From the NCBI GenBank assembly GCA_947579605.1, contig OX388312.1:30465313-30529312 (forward strand): a stretch of DNA of 64,000 nt, read 5' to 3'. The position numbers and the translations under genes are program-made. The stretch comes from Athripsodes cinereus. Its lineage: Eukaryota > Arthropoda > Insecta > Trichoptera > Leptoceridae. Every line of letters starts with the position of its first letter. Within the stretch, counting starts at the first letter, position 1. Below, piece by piece: positions 33,040-45,392 of the stretch. The notes beneath the pieces are model-generated. The model had not been told where the DNA came from. It saw nothing but the letters and a program-made list of their open reading frames with translations, and ran no database searches.

Positions 33040-34059
33040 TTACTGCTTACACAGACAGTTAATAGATTTTTGCCGTGCCTTCTGAGCGGGTAGACCATTG
33101 TTAATTTGCGAATTCTGTAGATTGTGAAAAATTTCAAAGCAAAGTTAAATAATATATTGTTTGGGAAGTATTCATTTATTTATTTATTCTTTTTGAAAAT
33201 TAAAAAAAAACTAGGATGATGAACAGTGGCGAGATTATCACTATGAAGTAATTTCTTCCAAAGCCACAAACTTATGTTTCTCAAACGTTAGTTTTTCCAC
33301 AAATCAGCGCATTTTTATACGAAATTGTCCAATTATTAATATTATCTAAAATTTTATGAAATGTTAATAAAAACTCGATTCTGATTAACTTGGAGTAATT
33401 GGACACATGATTCAAATAAATTTTTGTATCATTTATCAAATCTTTGTTCTCAATTGCGTAAATTTTTATTTTTGAAAATACGAATCGAAACACAAAAATA
33501 GTAGGTACATAGTAAAATAAACACTTTTAAATAATCTCACAATAAACAATACAAATTATGCTATGTTGTGTCTTAAAGGGAGAGTAATTCGATTTTATAT
33601 GCAAAGTTCAACTGTGACTTCCGCGAAATCGTTTAATACAACGTTCATCCTACCCACTTAATCCGCTACCCCTTAGTGTACCTGTAGTACAAAGATTCAT
33701 TCACAAGCATTATAATATGTACAGGTGAGTTGAGTTAATAACAAAGTTTCTGCGTATCATATAGCAAGTATCATAAGAGAGTGCTTCAAGTTATAAAATA
33801 GAGATACACCCTTTGGGAAATTTTATAGCAATATTATAATCATTTGTACCTTATATACATTTTAAATAATATTATTATATTATTCATGTTATGCACCCCA
33901 CTCGCAATAGGCAAGCTTAAAAAGTTGGGACATAATGTGTGGTAAATGCGAATATATGCAAGTTGAGATTACATATTTCTACATAATGCTGTTTGGATGT
34001 TTCTGGAAGATCCGCATACGAAAATTTGTTGTTTCTCGTTCAAAATATTTTTTATTTCC
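33040..34059. other. Anonymous interval
   Basis: A (TTTA)n run at 33172-33185 may be a minus LINE tail; the rest shows no supported feature. Confidence 0.4.
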
Positions 34060-34446
34060 TTTTGTACATTCATTCATTCATTCATCGCCCTCAATGCTCC
34101 TCTCGGGGACACAGGGCAGAAACCAGCCTCCTCAATTCAGAGCGTCTCTGCGCCAATTGCGTCACCTCTTTCCACGACATTCCTTGCGCTCTGATGTCAT
34201 TGTCATAGAAACTGTGCATTGTGAAAGAGAGACGCCCGGCCCGACGGAACCCTTGCGGACGGAAGAACAGCGCTCTTTTTGGCCAACTACATATCATTTG
34301 GCATTCTAAGAACATGTCCCAGCCAGGACCATCGCCTCTACTGTATTAAGGAGATTACAGATCTCTGCCACAGCATCATTTGTGACATGTTCATACCATT
34401 TGACATCCAAAATCCTTCTAAGACACTTGTTTTCAAAGCCTTTTGT
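34060..34446 (-). pseudogene. RTE-2 ORF2 C-terminus with tetranucleotide tail
   Basis: On the minus strand 34444-34370 reads GFENKCLRRILDVKWYEHV then TNDAVAEICNLL, classic RTE-clade residues. A frameshift is followed by KRALFFRPQGFRRAGR...GMSWKEVTQLAQRRSEL (34315-34091). The 3' tail is (GAAT)n, plus-strand ATTCATTCATTCATTC at 34068-34084. 5'-truncated. Confidence 0.75.
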
Positions 34447-34606
34447 ACATATCAAAACTCTATTTTTTCATCAAAAAATATATTCTTAAATGCACGTAAG
34501 TGCAAACACCAATCGGGAAACACTTAGTCCTCTGGCTACATACATCGATGGTTTAAAGCACAAAAGACACATGTCCACTTTTTAGGTAAAATGAGTTAAT
34601 ACATGT

Positions 34607-36944
34607 TGTGATGATCCTACCTATTTTAAACCATTCTAAGCTCCGAATTTGCAACATCCTAGCTTCTAAACTATACCTACTGTAATAATTGATTCCCAAA
34701 CTAGAAGTGACAACCCTATTCAGCTAGCTAAGAATTGTATGAATTTTCGCATTGTTGCAAATATACGTACGAAATATCGCATTCCTAATTGAATTAATTA
34801 ACGAATTTTGGCCTTTCGTGATCGTCTCGATTTATCTATTAACTATTTTCATAGATTTGGACCCAGTACGTTGTGTTTTGACGATAATTTTACCTACGTT
34901 GTGTATTTTTAAAAACGCAAAATAAGTCACCTGAAATATACATTTCAATAATCAAAAAGAACAACAAAATCACAAAATCAATAAAACAATTTAAACATGA
35001 ATTATGATACATATTAACTCTGAGATCAACTTTGACGTCAGATCACTTACCTTGAGATACTGTAAAATAACATAATAAAAGTAGTGCACAGTAAGACATA
35101 AAATACAACTTAACAATCATTATAACATAAAATTCAAATAATATTATTCTATATCATTACGAGAATGTTGTATGGTAACTGGTTGCCGATCTATGTCCCT
35201 ACATAAGATAACCATTTCATAGTTTCTATAGCCGATGTATGTACATATGTTCTACAACATACCTACTAATTCGTTGCGTCGTAAAGGACAGTGGCGCACC
35301 CCAAAACATAACTTTACTACTTTTGAATATTAATTAAATTTCAACACAATTGCTATGACATCATTTTCGGAGACTATAACTACTGGTTGTTAATGCATGG
35401 AAAGCATGCTGTGTCCATGCTGAAGGAGCGCCACCTTCGCTCCCTCACGTCTCAAAACTCGCCATGCCGTACTTTGAGCCCGAGTGCACTAATCTACACC
35501 CCGAATATATAAAATAATATATAATATGTATACTCATTTGAACATGCAGCTATATATAATAAGAATAATTATAAATATATGTTAAGAAGCTTTGTCATGG
35601 ACCCTGGCGGGAAACGGGGCAAGACCCGCATTGACCCTTGTCTCGAAAGCTGAATCGAAGAGATGGGCGCAGGGCTTGCTAACGGTACACCTACATTTCG
35701 AAGCAGGGTAAGGACTGAATTTGTTAGTATATAATATATAATTCTACAAAGCACATAATACGTCTCGTGCATAATTGTATAATAATAATGATAAATATGT
35801 GGTTACGAATAGATCAGTCCCACACTATAGACACAAGGTAGCTAGTCTAGCGTCGATAGGCAGAAAGGATCCATATCCATAAGGTAATCTCGACAAGATT
35901 TAGCTATAAAAGATCACATATTTATGGTGAGGAGAATTTAGGAATCATGTAAGTCAAATAAAAATATATTAAGACCAATAAATACATAAATATTACTTAT
36001 GATTAGTGTCATGCAAAATGTCAAATTTGTTCCTTCCATGATATCGCAGCAACTACAGCATGTTGAATAAGTAGAAAAATCCAGTAAGTTCGGAGACTAC
36101 AATGACATTCGATGATAAAATATGTAATTAAATTAATAATCAAATAATATCCTGCTCAACAGACAACTTCTCTCCAAACTGCATAATCTTTCGTTATGGT
36201 AAAGTAAATTAAATAAAAGTACAATATTGGGTAGAGCGGTGCGCCACTGTTATTAGTCTAGTTCTAGATGTGTCGGACCGCGCTATATAAAATCGGTAAC
36301 AAGTACATACATACATACAAATATACTGAAAATAAATGTACATATAACACATAATTCCTTTGTTTTCAAAATCCGTAAAATAATAAATCCTTGAGTACAA
36401 ATATTGCCTTGTAGACAACAGACATCCAGAGAGTATCCTAACACCTAGATATAAATAATAAATTAATAATATTAAAAGAAAATCTTATCTTAGACAGCTG
36501 GCAGCATCACGGATTTTAAATGCTAATTAAAAGTAATTTAGGATGATCTTTATATATTCCCAATTGTGGAAATATCACTAAAATATAATGTACTAACTAC
36601 TACGAAGGTGGGTAAATAAATATTAAAATATATCGAATTCAAACACTGAGATTAATATGATTGAGTCCCACCTCTCCCAGGCTCAAAACTAAACTGCCTC
36701 GAGTAATAAGTACTCTGTCTTCAGACCCTGAAAATGTCGACCCAAAGCAACAAAAAAAAACTACATCCATCTCTTCCTGACACACCCCGAAATATACCTG
36801 TCTCTGTCTCCTACATAGCTAGTTGTGTTCAACAACCACTTGAGATTGCACTCTCTCATTCCCAAATTAATTACCTACTACAAATATTCCATCTAGGTAT
36901 ACGAAAATAATATTTACAATCTTGTATATATTCATATCATCACA
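34607..36944 (-). repeat. LTR (3' LTR in element orientation)
   Basis: Sequence matches 40413-42750 throughout at a constant offset of 5,806. Ends form the inverted repeat TGTGATGAT/ATCATCACA. The small ORFs inside it (for example 35569-35772 and 36209-36418, minus) recur at the same offset in the other LTR and are simply AT-rich open frames. On the minus strand this copy follows the polypurine tract and is therefore the 3' LTR. Confidence 0.92.
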
Positions 36945-36954
36945 TCCCCCCCTT
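36945..36954 (-). other. Polypurine tract next to the 3' LTR
   Basis: On the minus strand AAGGGGGGGA abuts the TGTGATG start of the 3' LTR. This is the usual position and composition of the plus-strand primer of LTR retroelements and supports minus-strand orientation. Confidence 0.75.
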
Positions 36955-37446
36955 GGGATCATGCTGAAGACAAAATGGATGAGGCATTATCTCACAAACA
37001 ATTATTTATTTTCTAATTATTTTTCATAATTATTTAATTCCAACTTTCGAGTCCGCCCCTGTTTATTCCGATAGGTCATAGGTACCTCGCCAACGGTGTT
37101 CCTCTATTCATGTCATCAATAATAATAGTACAACCCCAATGCATCCACTTGAGAAATACTCGCTCAATATTATTGCCCTAACATAACATACTATTTATTT
37201 TATTATTTTGTGTTTCGTTATTATTTTATGTCGTCACATCTACAGAACATAAATATAATAATAACAAGATTGTTCTTATACTTTAATATCCAAGTTGCAT
37301 TTTGTTAAAATTCCTTTTCATGTAATCACACATCATTATAATTATTCATAGTCGTTGTGGTTCTTTATAGTCCATATATGCATTCTTCAGGGTGATCCAA
37401 TTCGCTGGTAACACCAATCCTGTACTACTAGCCAGATGTCTCATAT

Positions 37447-37670
37447 CCATGATTCCTTTGCTGATGCAACCAGTAGTCCTGCAGCACACAATAGACATGC
37501 AAATCGTCCCCTCCGTACCTATACAAATTCAAGACATTCAAAAACGGCGGCAAAACTCATCGCTGTATCCAAGATGCTAAATGTCTTAATTTCCTAGAGC
37601 ACCCGTCCTCCCACAGGGCACCCGAAAACTCACGGAAAAAGTGGGAGACCAAATCTCCACCGGCAGCTCA
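37447..37670 (-). mobile_element. SINE-R copy inside the LTR element
   Basis: GCAACCAGTAGTCCTGCAGC, TCAAGACATTCAAAAACGG, CCACAGGGCACCCGAAAACT and GTGGGAGACCAAATCTCC follow the SINE-R order. Relative to the other copies many T positions are C on this strand. Confidence 0.7.
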
Positions 37671-37695
37671 TACTAAATAACCATTCATCTCTCAG

Positions 37696-37885
37696 CACCA
37701 TCACGCTGCGTCTCAGATGGGGTAGACAGAGAGAACCGAACGCCAAATCCTTCCTTCTTGGCACGCATCCTTCGCTTCCACCACTTTCATACAATTTCCC
37801 ACACAATGCATACCGATTTCTCTTACTCAACACGCAGCCGTCCATAAGAATTCGATCCATGTGATCAAGCCACATAATTCTGCAA
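37696..37885 (-). mobile_element. RTE-1 3' end inside the LTR element
   Basis: CACCATCACGCTGCGTCTCA...GGGGTAGACAGAGAGAACCG...CTTACTCAACACGCAGCCGT matches 43688-43870. It lies directly after the SINE-R copy, both in the same orientation. Confidence 0.75.
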
Positions 37886-40396
37886 GTTGTGCAACATCCT
37901 CCAGCCAACCAGCAAAATGCGTGATAATATGTCGACAATGTGCCTAAATAATATCAACGCGAACTCAAAATACCTATAATTACGTAAAATTAACACCTAT
38001 AATAATACCACAAATAATTAAAAGGAAGATAACGTACTATGTTCTTGAACATCCAGGGGTAAGTGGTGGGAACCCCTCCCTCAATATGTTTACGCACATT
38101 CACGCATATAAGATACAGAACGCAATATTTAAACGAGTTGCATTGACAATATCTACATAATACATCCCAATATGTTATTCTATAATAGGTATATAGAATT
38201 ACCCTCGTCTCCAATATAACAGTCACCTAATGTATATACCTACATATTAGGTATATATATATGAATCGTCCTCATTCATTTCAAAAGTCCTGAAAAAAAA
38301 ACACTTATCTATTTCAAACTATATCACACACACAACTAAATATAATACACACAATTGTAACTCCATATGCACATATCATAATATTCGTTCCACTTGTAAA
38401 ATAATAATAACTAAACACTTTATAGTTCACATCTTCACTCTAACACTATTGAATAATATTATTATAATATTTGACACCACAATTTTAAAATTATAACACA
38501 TTAAATAGTTTATTCCATTTGTGACTTCGATAGATTCACAATCGATTCTCAAAATGTTACATCATAGCGTTGTACTTTCTTATCAAATTACTTCTCTTCA
38601 GCGATTTATGTTATTGTACACCACTCTCTTTTGGGTTAACAGAGAGGATCCAATGCTACATAATCTCATCACATCACCCTTCTGGCCTCCAATAAAACTA
38701 CTATCATCGCTGTCCAAACTTTTCACCAAGTTTCTTGCAAGTAAATCATGTTGGTATCCTACCAACAAATATTCAATTGAAATAATTATCTCATTTTAGC
38801 GCACGCATAATTCCTAATACCCTTTGTCTCAGGTTTCTTTGTTCCATTCAGCAACATCACAATATCAGGCATACAGTTTAACAACCACTGATCGTATACA
38901 TCCCGTTAGGTACTATAATATCCCGTATACCTATCTGCTTGCATCTTTATTTAAAACTATAGTTTTTTTGTCATTCCAGTAATAATATTATTTCCACTCT
39001 CGTTCTTGGTTTTAAATATTATAACGTATTAATTAATATTTTAGTATTTATAGGTTGTACATCTTATTTCTCTATTTGGAAGACATGATGTGTTATATCA
39101 GCGAACACCAGCCTCTTTCTTCTTAGAATATGTTCATAAATTCGTTTCTTCTTCCAGTCCTCCATTTTAAAATGATAGATACCACCTTTCAGGGTACTCA
39201 AAGAGTTCCAACGTTATCCAATGTGAAGCCCTTGGTTTTGCCCCCCCCGGGCTTAAAAGAGTGTAGGTTGTCCCCTCCCCCCCTTAGCCTGTAAGAACGA
39301 ATATCCACTATTTCTTCCAGCTAACCGTTTAACATATAACTGTAAAAATAATCACCTAAATCGTGATTTTATCAAAACCTCATCATTCGATTATTGCCTA
39401 TATACTTATCCGCTTCATTCGTATATTGTATTATGTATGTTATCAGATACTCATAAAATCTGGTCTAATATTATTTCAAACTCAATAATATATTCACCAT
39501 TCTTACCCCGATAATAAATTTATTTCACACCCCAAATAATTAACTTGACAGAATTCTAAAAGTTTAAAAACAAACACTTAACTTACAAATACTGTAAAAT
39601 GTTAAGACCATATCCCCCAAAAAATAATAATACCTATTATAATTAGGTACAATTCTTGTCCCTAACAAACATCCACTTGGTACTTATAACTAACATCAAA
39701 CTATATACCTACCTATTATTTATCCATTTTACCCAAATACTATAATATCTAAAAATCCTAAAAACTCTAGTCATATACCTACCCATACACATAAAATAAA
39801 CTCCACATACCTAATATTCATGTTTACAAGTCTACTTGGGAATATAATATTCCATTTTTCTAACACCCAATCTTCTTATGAAAGTACATATTTTTGGTAC
39901 CTATATACATTATTGAATAAAATAAAGAACTATTCAGGATTTCAACATATATATACCTATCCAATTTTATACCTGAATCACAAGCGTTCTTTAATAGACT
40001 ATTCATAAGGACATAATTCCGAATGAACTCTTAAGGGTTCACGATATTATTGTGCATAACGTTTGGTATATACCTATAGATAGCCAAACACAAATATAAT
40101 ATCATGTTGCCTAATTCGACTAACACTATAATCCATGGATAACCAACCCGCGGTTCTCGAAGTAAAAAAATCAACAACCAATTTCCTCGCTACATCTACC
40201 AAGAATAAATTTTATTCCTCCCCTCAAAAACCAAACACATTCCTCTGTCCATAACCCAGTTCTACTCCTCAAAACCCATTTATGCTCTCCCCCCCTCCAA
40301 TATTCATGATTTTAGTTATTTATCATCGCAAACCCAAAACCCACTTCTACTCCGTAAAAACCCAGTTTATGTCTGCAATGACAGACATAATATTCT

Positions 40397-40410
40397 GGTC
40401 CAAGGCACCA
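40397..40410 (-). other. Candidate tRNA primer-binding site
   Basis: On the minus strand TGGTGCCTTGGACC begins two bases after the 5' LTR ends. It starts with TGG, as expected for pairing with the CCA end of a primer tRNA. I could not match it to a specific tRNA from memory. Confidence 0.5.
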
Positions 40411-40412
40411 TT

Positions 40413-42750
40413 TGTGATGATCCTACCTATTTTAAACCATTCTAAGCTCCGAATTTGCAACATCCTAGCTTCTAAACTATACCTACTGTAATAATTGATT
40501 CCCAAACTAGAAGTGACAACCCTATTCAGCTAGCTAAGAATTGTATGAATTTTCGCATTGTTGCAAATATACGTACGAAATATCGCATTCCTAATTGAAT
40601 TAATTAACGAATTTTGGCCTTTCGTGATCGTCTCGATTTATCTATTAACTATTTTCATAGATTTGGACCCAGTACGTTGTGTTTTGACGATAATTTTACC
40701 TACGTTGTGTATTTTTAAAAACGCAAAATAAGTCACCTGAAATATACATTTCAATAATCAAAAAGAACAACAAAATCACAAAATCAATAAAACAATTTAA
40801 ACATGAATTATGATACATATTAACTCTGAGATCAACTTTGACGTCAGATCACTTACCTTGAGATACTGTAAAATAACATAATAAAAGTAGTGCACAGTAA
40901 GACATAAAATACAACTTAACAATCATTATAACATAAAATTCAAATAATATTATTCTATATCATTACGAGAATGTTGTATGGTAACTGGTTGCCGATCTAT
41001 GTCCCTACATAAGATAACCATTTCATAGTTTCTATAGCCGATGTATGTACATATGTTCTACAACATACCTACTAATTCGTTGCGTCGTAAAGGACAGTGG
41101 CGCACCCCAAAACATAACTTTACTACTTTTGAATATTAATTAAATTTCAACACAATTGCTATGACATCATTTTCGGAGACTATAACTACTGGTTGTTAAT
41201 GCATGGAAAGCATGCTGTGTCCATGCTGAAGGAGCGCCACCTTCGCTCCCTCACGTCTCAAAACTCGCCATGCCGTACTTTGAGCCCGAGTGCACTAATC
41301 TACACCCCGAATATATAAAATAATATATAATATGTATACTCATTTGAACATGCAGCTATATATAATAAGAATAATTATAAATATATGTTAAGAAGCTTTG
41401 TCATGGACCCTGGCGGGAAACGGGGCAAGACCCGCATTGACCCTTGTCTCGAAAGCTGAATCGAAGAGATGGGCGCAGGGCTTGCTAACGGTACACCTAC
41501 ATTTCGAAGCAGGGTAAGGACTGAATTTGTTAGTATATAATATATAATTCTACAAAGCACATAATACGTCTCGTGCATAATTGTATAATAATAATGATAA
41601 ATATGTGGTTACGAATAGATCAGTCCCACACTATAGACACAAGGTAGCTAGTCTAGCGTCGATAGGCAGAAAGGATCCATATCCATAAGGTAATCTCGAC
41701 AAGATTTAGCTATAAAAGATCACATATTTATGGTGAGGAGAATTTAGGAATCATGTAAGTCAAATAAAAATATATTAAGACCAATAAATACATAAATATT
41801 ACTTATGATTAGTGTCATGCAAAATGTCAAATTTGTTCCTTCCATGATATCGCAGCAACTACAGCATGTTGAATAAGTAGAAAAATCCAGTAAGTTCGGA
41901 GACTACAATGACATTCGATGATAAAATATGTAATTAAATTAATAATCAAATAATATCCTGCTCAACAGACAACTTCTCTCCAAACTGCATAATCTTTCGT
42001 TATGGTAAAGTAAATTAAATAAAAGTACAATATTGGGTAGAGCGGTGCGCCACTGTTATTAGTCTAGTTCTAGATGTGTCGGACCGCGCTATATAAAATC
42101 GGTAACAAGTACATACATACATACAAATATACTGAAAATAAATGTACATATAACACATAATTCCTTTGTTTTCAAAATCCGTAAAATAATAAATCCTTGA
42201 GTACAAATATTGCCTTGTAGACAACAGACATCCAGAGAGTATCCTAACACCTAGATATAAATAATAAATTAATAATATTAAAAGAAAATCTTATCTTAGA
42301 CAGCTGGCAGCATCACGGATTTTAAATGCTAATTAAAAGTAATTTAGGATGATCTTTATATATTCCCAATTGTGGAAATATCACTAAAATATAATGTACT
42401 AACTACTACGAAGGTGGGTAAATAAATATTAAAATATATCGAATTCAAACACTGAGATTAATATGATTGAGTCCCACCTCTCCCAGGCTCAAAACTAAAC
42501 TGCCTCGAGTAATAAGTACTCTGTCTTCAGACCCTGAAAATGTCGACCCAAAGCAACAAAAAAAAACTACATCCATCTCTTCCTGACACACCCCGAAATA
42601 TACCTGTCTCTGTCTCCTACATAGCTAGTTGTGTTCAACAACCACTTGAGATTGCACTCTCTCATTCCCAAATTAATTACCTACTACAAATATTCCATCT
42701 AGGTATACGAAAATAATATTTACAATCTTGTATATATTCATATCATCACA
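40413..42750 (-). repeat. LTR (5' LTR in element orientation)
   Basis: Partner of 34607-36944. In the minus-strand sense transcription would start within this copy and run leftward into the interior past the candidate primer-binding site. Target duplication ATGT follows at 42751-42754. I did not identify a convincing TATA box or poly(A) signal pair that would define U3/R/U5. Confidence 0.92.
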
Positions 42751-43195
42751 ATGTACAAGATCGGTTGCAACGTCATCAATGTCCTAACTAAATATTACCA
42801 ACAATCTTTATATCATTATTGAAATATTTAATAAAAACCAAATGTCACATCTCAACAAATGCACTTTGTTTTGTGCACAGATGTAACATGTCACCTAAGA
42901 TATGAAGATTCCAATAAACACATGTTCATCTAGGACGGACACTTCCATCACACTTCCAAACACATGTCCATGACCATCATCTAAAAATGCTAATTATTGA
43001 CATTCTGGTTAAAAATACAATAAAAAATAAGTTATAAATGACATAAAGAAAGAACAAAGATTATGATTTTCAACACCTTCTGCATTAATTTGAAGCTAGT
43101 GAATTAATTGAGAATCTCAAACTTTAAAAACCTGTTTTCTTGAAAGTGTCAAATGTGGACATGTGTCTTTTGTGCTTTATACCATCGACATATAG

Positions 43196-43240
43196 TCCGT
43201 TGAATACCCCACATGTGGGATGTACCGTGATGGGATAGAT
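43196..43240 (+). mobile_element. SINE-R 3' end fragment
   Basis: TACCCCACATGTGGGATGTA then CCGTGATGGGATAG, the last 45 bp of SINE-R, abutting the right repeat of the split MITE. Confidence 0.65.
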
Positions 43241-43670
43241 AAAAATACTTACCATCACCTAGTGATGAACGCATTATTGATATATCCACCCTGTATGACT
43301 AATTAACACACATATACAATATATTATTCACAATACGAGTTTAGTCTTCCAATATAAATATCTCTCGCTTATAAAATATATACCTACTTCATGTAATGAA
43401 ATTCTACGCTGCATAACTAATAGGCACCTACTTTGTATATTATGGATTGTGTTATGCAACTATGTGTTAAGCTACGTTTACTTCAAACTGAGACAATCTA
43501 TCGACCTAAATCTATAGTAGCCCCTATTCAATATTGATTTAAACTAAAATAAGAACGTTACAAAATTTTATAATCAAGTTCACTTGAACTAACGGAATTA
43601 ACATTTGTATTCTTTAATTATGATACAAGTTGTAAATAATTCTTATTAGAAATAATTTTAGAGTAGATAC

Positions 43671-44125
43671 CTATACTATACTATGCTATACTATACCCTC
43701 ACGCCGTGTCCCAAGTGGGGTAGGCAGAGAGAACGGAACGCCAAACAGATCTATCTTAACAAATTCCTTCGCTTCCTCCACATTCATACAGTTCCTCATA
43801 CACGCACGTCGGTTCCTCTTACTCAACACGCGGCCGTCCTTGAGAATTTGATCCACGTGATCAAGCCACGTGGTTCTCGGACGCCCGCGTTTCCTCACAC
43901 CCTTTCTTTCAGATAAGTATATCCTCTTTGTCATTCTTACCTCGTTCATTCGTTCAACATGCCCAAACCACCGTAGTTTATTCACGCGCATTCTGTCCAC
44001 AACAGTCTTCTTGCATCCGCTCATTCTTCTAATATCCTCATTTTTCACTCTATCACGCAGCGTTTTACCAACCATTCTTCTCAACGATCGCATCTCTACT
44101 GCATTTATTCCACTTTCGTCCTTCC
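43671..44125 (-). pseudogene. RTE-1 ORF2 C-terminus, 5'-truncated
   Basis: The minus-strand frame (44125 to 43686) reads DESGINAVEMRSLRRMVG, NKLRWFGHVERMNEVRMT, RKRGRPRTTWLDHVDQIL and LSKRNRRACMRNCMNVEEA. This is the conserved end of the RTE/Lepidoptera ORF2 family. The 3' end is GGCGTGAGGGTATAG plus TATAG-type repeats. The frame is unbroken. AGATACC at 43665-43671 and 44128-44134 may be the target duplication. Confidence 0.85.
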
Positions 44126-44207
44126 AAAGATACCAAAGAAGATTAATTCAAATTGAAACGTTCCCACTTTAATTAGTGCACACTAAAAGTGAAATAGAAT
44201 CGGGCTT

Positions 44208-44257
44208 TCTATCACGGCATCTTACATAAGTGCGGTAGTCAGCAGGCTAACTGTATT
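44208..44257 (-). mobile_element. SINE-R 3' end fragment
   Basis: ATCACGGCATCTTACATAAG then GTGCGGTAGTCAGCAGGC, cut off by a (TTTA)-containing segment. Confidence 0.6.
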
Positions 44258-44335
44258 ATTTATTTATTCATCAGATACACAAACAGAAAGTTGCCAAAAT
44301 AAGATATCTACTATAGGTAAGTACAAGGTACTTTT

Positions 44336-44570
44336 CCATCACGCCATACCTCACAAGTGGAGTAGCCAACAGAACAGCTGCATGCAATAATCATGGAGGC
44401 CGTCTTCTCTGTGCCAATAAAAAATAAGATTTTCAGGACGGGTGGCAAACCTCGTTGCTGAATTTTAGATGTAAAATGTCTTTATTGTTTCGAAAACCTG
44501 GCTTTTACAGGACACTCGAAAATTTGCGGAAAAGAGTGGGATACCAATTCTTTACCGAGTGCTCCACGGT
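44336..44570 (-). mobile_element. SINE-R, nearly full length
   Basis: CCATCACGCCATACCTCAC, GTAGCCAACAGAACAGCTGC, GGTGGCAAACCTCGTTGCTG, TTTTACAGGACACTCGAAAA and GAGTGCTCCACGG in order. Confidence 0.8.
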
Positions 44571-45060
44571 TCTGTGCGTGAGGTTTGTCACTATGTAGAA
44601 TAATCACTTACAAAAGAATTAATAAAATAATTACACAAAATTTTATTTTGCGGCTTAATACATTGTTTTACAACGCTATCTTTATAATAAACATATTATA
44701 ATAATGTCTAAACTTCCATATTGTAGATACATACCTATACAAACTAATATATTAACAGCAACAACAACACTTTGAGAATCGTAGATTACGTAAGAATATT
44801 TAATTTCTCATTACATTTTGTTTAGTAGGTAGTAGTGAGTTACACATATCGTATTATGTTAAAAGTTTGAGAACACATTATTTACTCAAATGGTACATAA
44901 ATATTACGTTAGAAGTAGTAAGTAAACAGTAAGCACAGATCATAAATGCTTTTACTTCTAGAACTGAAGAGATACTCGCGACGCGTACTTTTTTGAATTT
45001 CTCATTCAATCAAAATTAATTTATGTAGAGTCCAACAACAATTTTTTCTCATAAATTCAT

Positions 45061-45104
45061 ACCATCACGGCATTACCCAGAAGTGGGATAGCGAGTGGAT
45101 CAGT
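45061..45104 (-). mobile_element. SINE-R 3' end fragment
   Basis: ACCATCACGGCATTACCCAG then AAGTGGGATAGCGAGTGG. Confidence 0.55.
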
Positions 45105-45298
45105 AAAGTAAGTACTTATTTGAATCAGATTGCACCAGATTCAACAGAAAAACTGCACGGATTTACACTTCTTGGGAAAATTTAATGTACAAAATTAATT
45201 GTATAAGATGTGATATAGGCAGTACTGCTTCTAAGAAATAAAAATGGGAATGAATTGATTCACAAGTGGAATAACACAAACTATCGACCATTTGATAA

Positions 45299-45384
45299 AC
45301 GAGTGTCCCACACATGGAGTGGGACACTCGTTGTAGTGAGGATAGTTTCAGCCCTTAATGTCCCAAGGGACATTAAGGGCTGAA
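45299..45384. repeat. Two consecutive perfect hairpins
   Basis: Hairpin 1: ACGAGTGTCCCAC (45299-45311) with its inverse at 45319-45331. Hairpin 2: TTCAGCCCTTAATGTCCC (45347-45364), loop AA, exact inverse to 45384. A shared repeat (45393-45460) follows immediately. Confidence 0.85.
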
Positions 45385-45392
45385 ATTTTAGG

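Larger units (their letters stand above)
36945..40412 (-). other. Non-coding interior of the LTR element
   Basis: Roughly 3.47 kb with no recognisable retroelement protein. The plus strand is conspicuously C-rich and G-poor from about 38.2 to 40.4 kb, so the transcribed minus strand is G-rich. Near the 5' end (40.25-40.37 kb) short units of the type AAAACCCA-TTCTACTCC repeat imperfectly. It also contains an RTE-tailed SINE copy (37447-37670) and an RTE 3' end (37696-37885), each annotated separately. Confidence 0.7.
34607..42750 (-). mobile_element. Young non-coding LTR retrotransposon (LARD-like), 8.1 kb
   Basis: Two direct repeats of 2,338 bp (34607-36944 and 40413-42750, offset exactly 5,806) enclose a 3.47-kb interior. 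Each repeat starts TGTGATGAT and ends ATCATCACA, the TG...CA form of LTRs. The duplication ATGT flanks the whole element (34603-34606 and 42751-42754). Orientation is set by the junctions. On the minus strand a polypurine tract AAGGGGGGGA (36945-36954) directly precedes the 3' LTR. A candidate primer-binding site TGGTGCCTTGGACC (40397-40410) lies 2 nt after the 5' LTR. The interior has no ORF resembling gag, protease, RT or integrase; it holds older SINE and RTE fragments (37.45-37.9 kb). I see no difference between the LTRs by eye, which implies very recent insertion. This is the pattern of a large retrotransposon derivative mobilised in trans; superfamily not assigned. Confidence 0.9.
34543..43190. 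mobile_element. ~500-bp TIR MITE split by the LTR element
   Basis: The sequence TCGATGGT.TAAAGCAC at 34545 continues through AAAAGACACATGTCCAC to 34578. It recurs as an inverted copy at 43155-43188, with 33 of 34 positions matching. These are the terminal inverted repeats of a DNA element. The LTR retrotransposon (34607-42750 plus its ATGT duplication) lies 28 bp inside the left repeat. Removing it leaves a non-coding element of about 500 bp. A TA dinucleotide flanks both ends (34541-34542, 43191-43192), which would fit a Tc1/mariner-type target site, but this assignment is weak. Confidence 0.8.

Noticed and set aside
35569..35772. 67-residue minus ORF repeated exactly at 41375-41578 (and 36209/42015)
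   Set aside because: Duplication is due to the two LTRs; the frames have no domain and reflect chance openness.
34607..42750. Endogenous retrovirus with envelope
   Set aside because: No gag, pol or env coding sequence is visible in the interior.
43870..44172. 100-residue plus ORF
   Set aside because: Antisense to the RTE-1 ORF2 fragment at 43671-44125.
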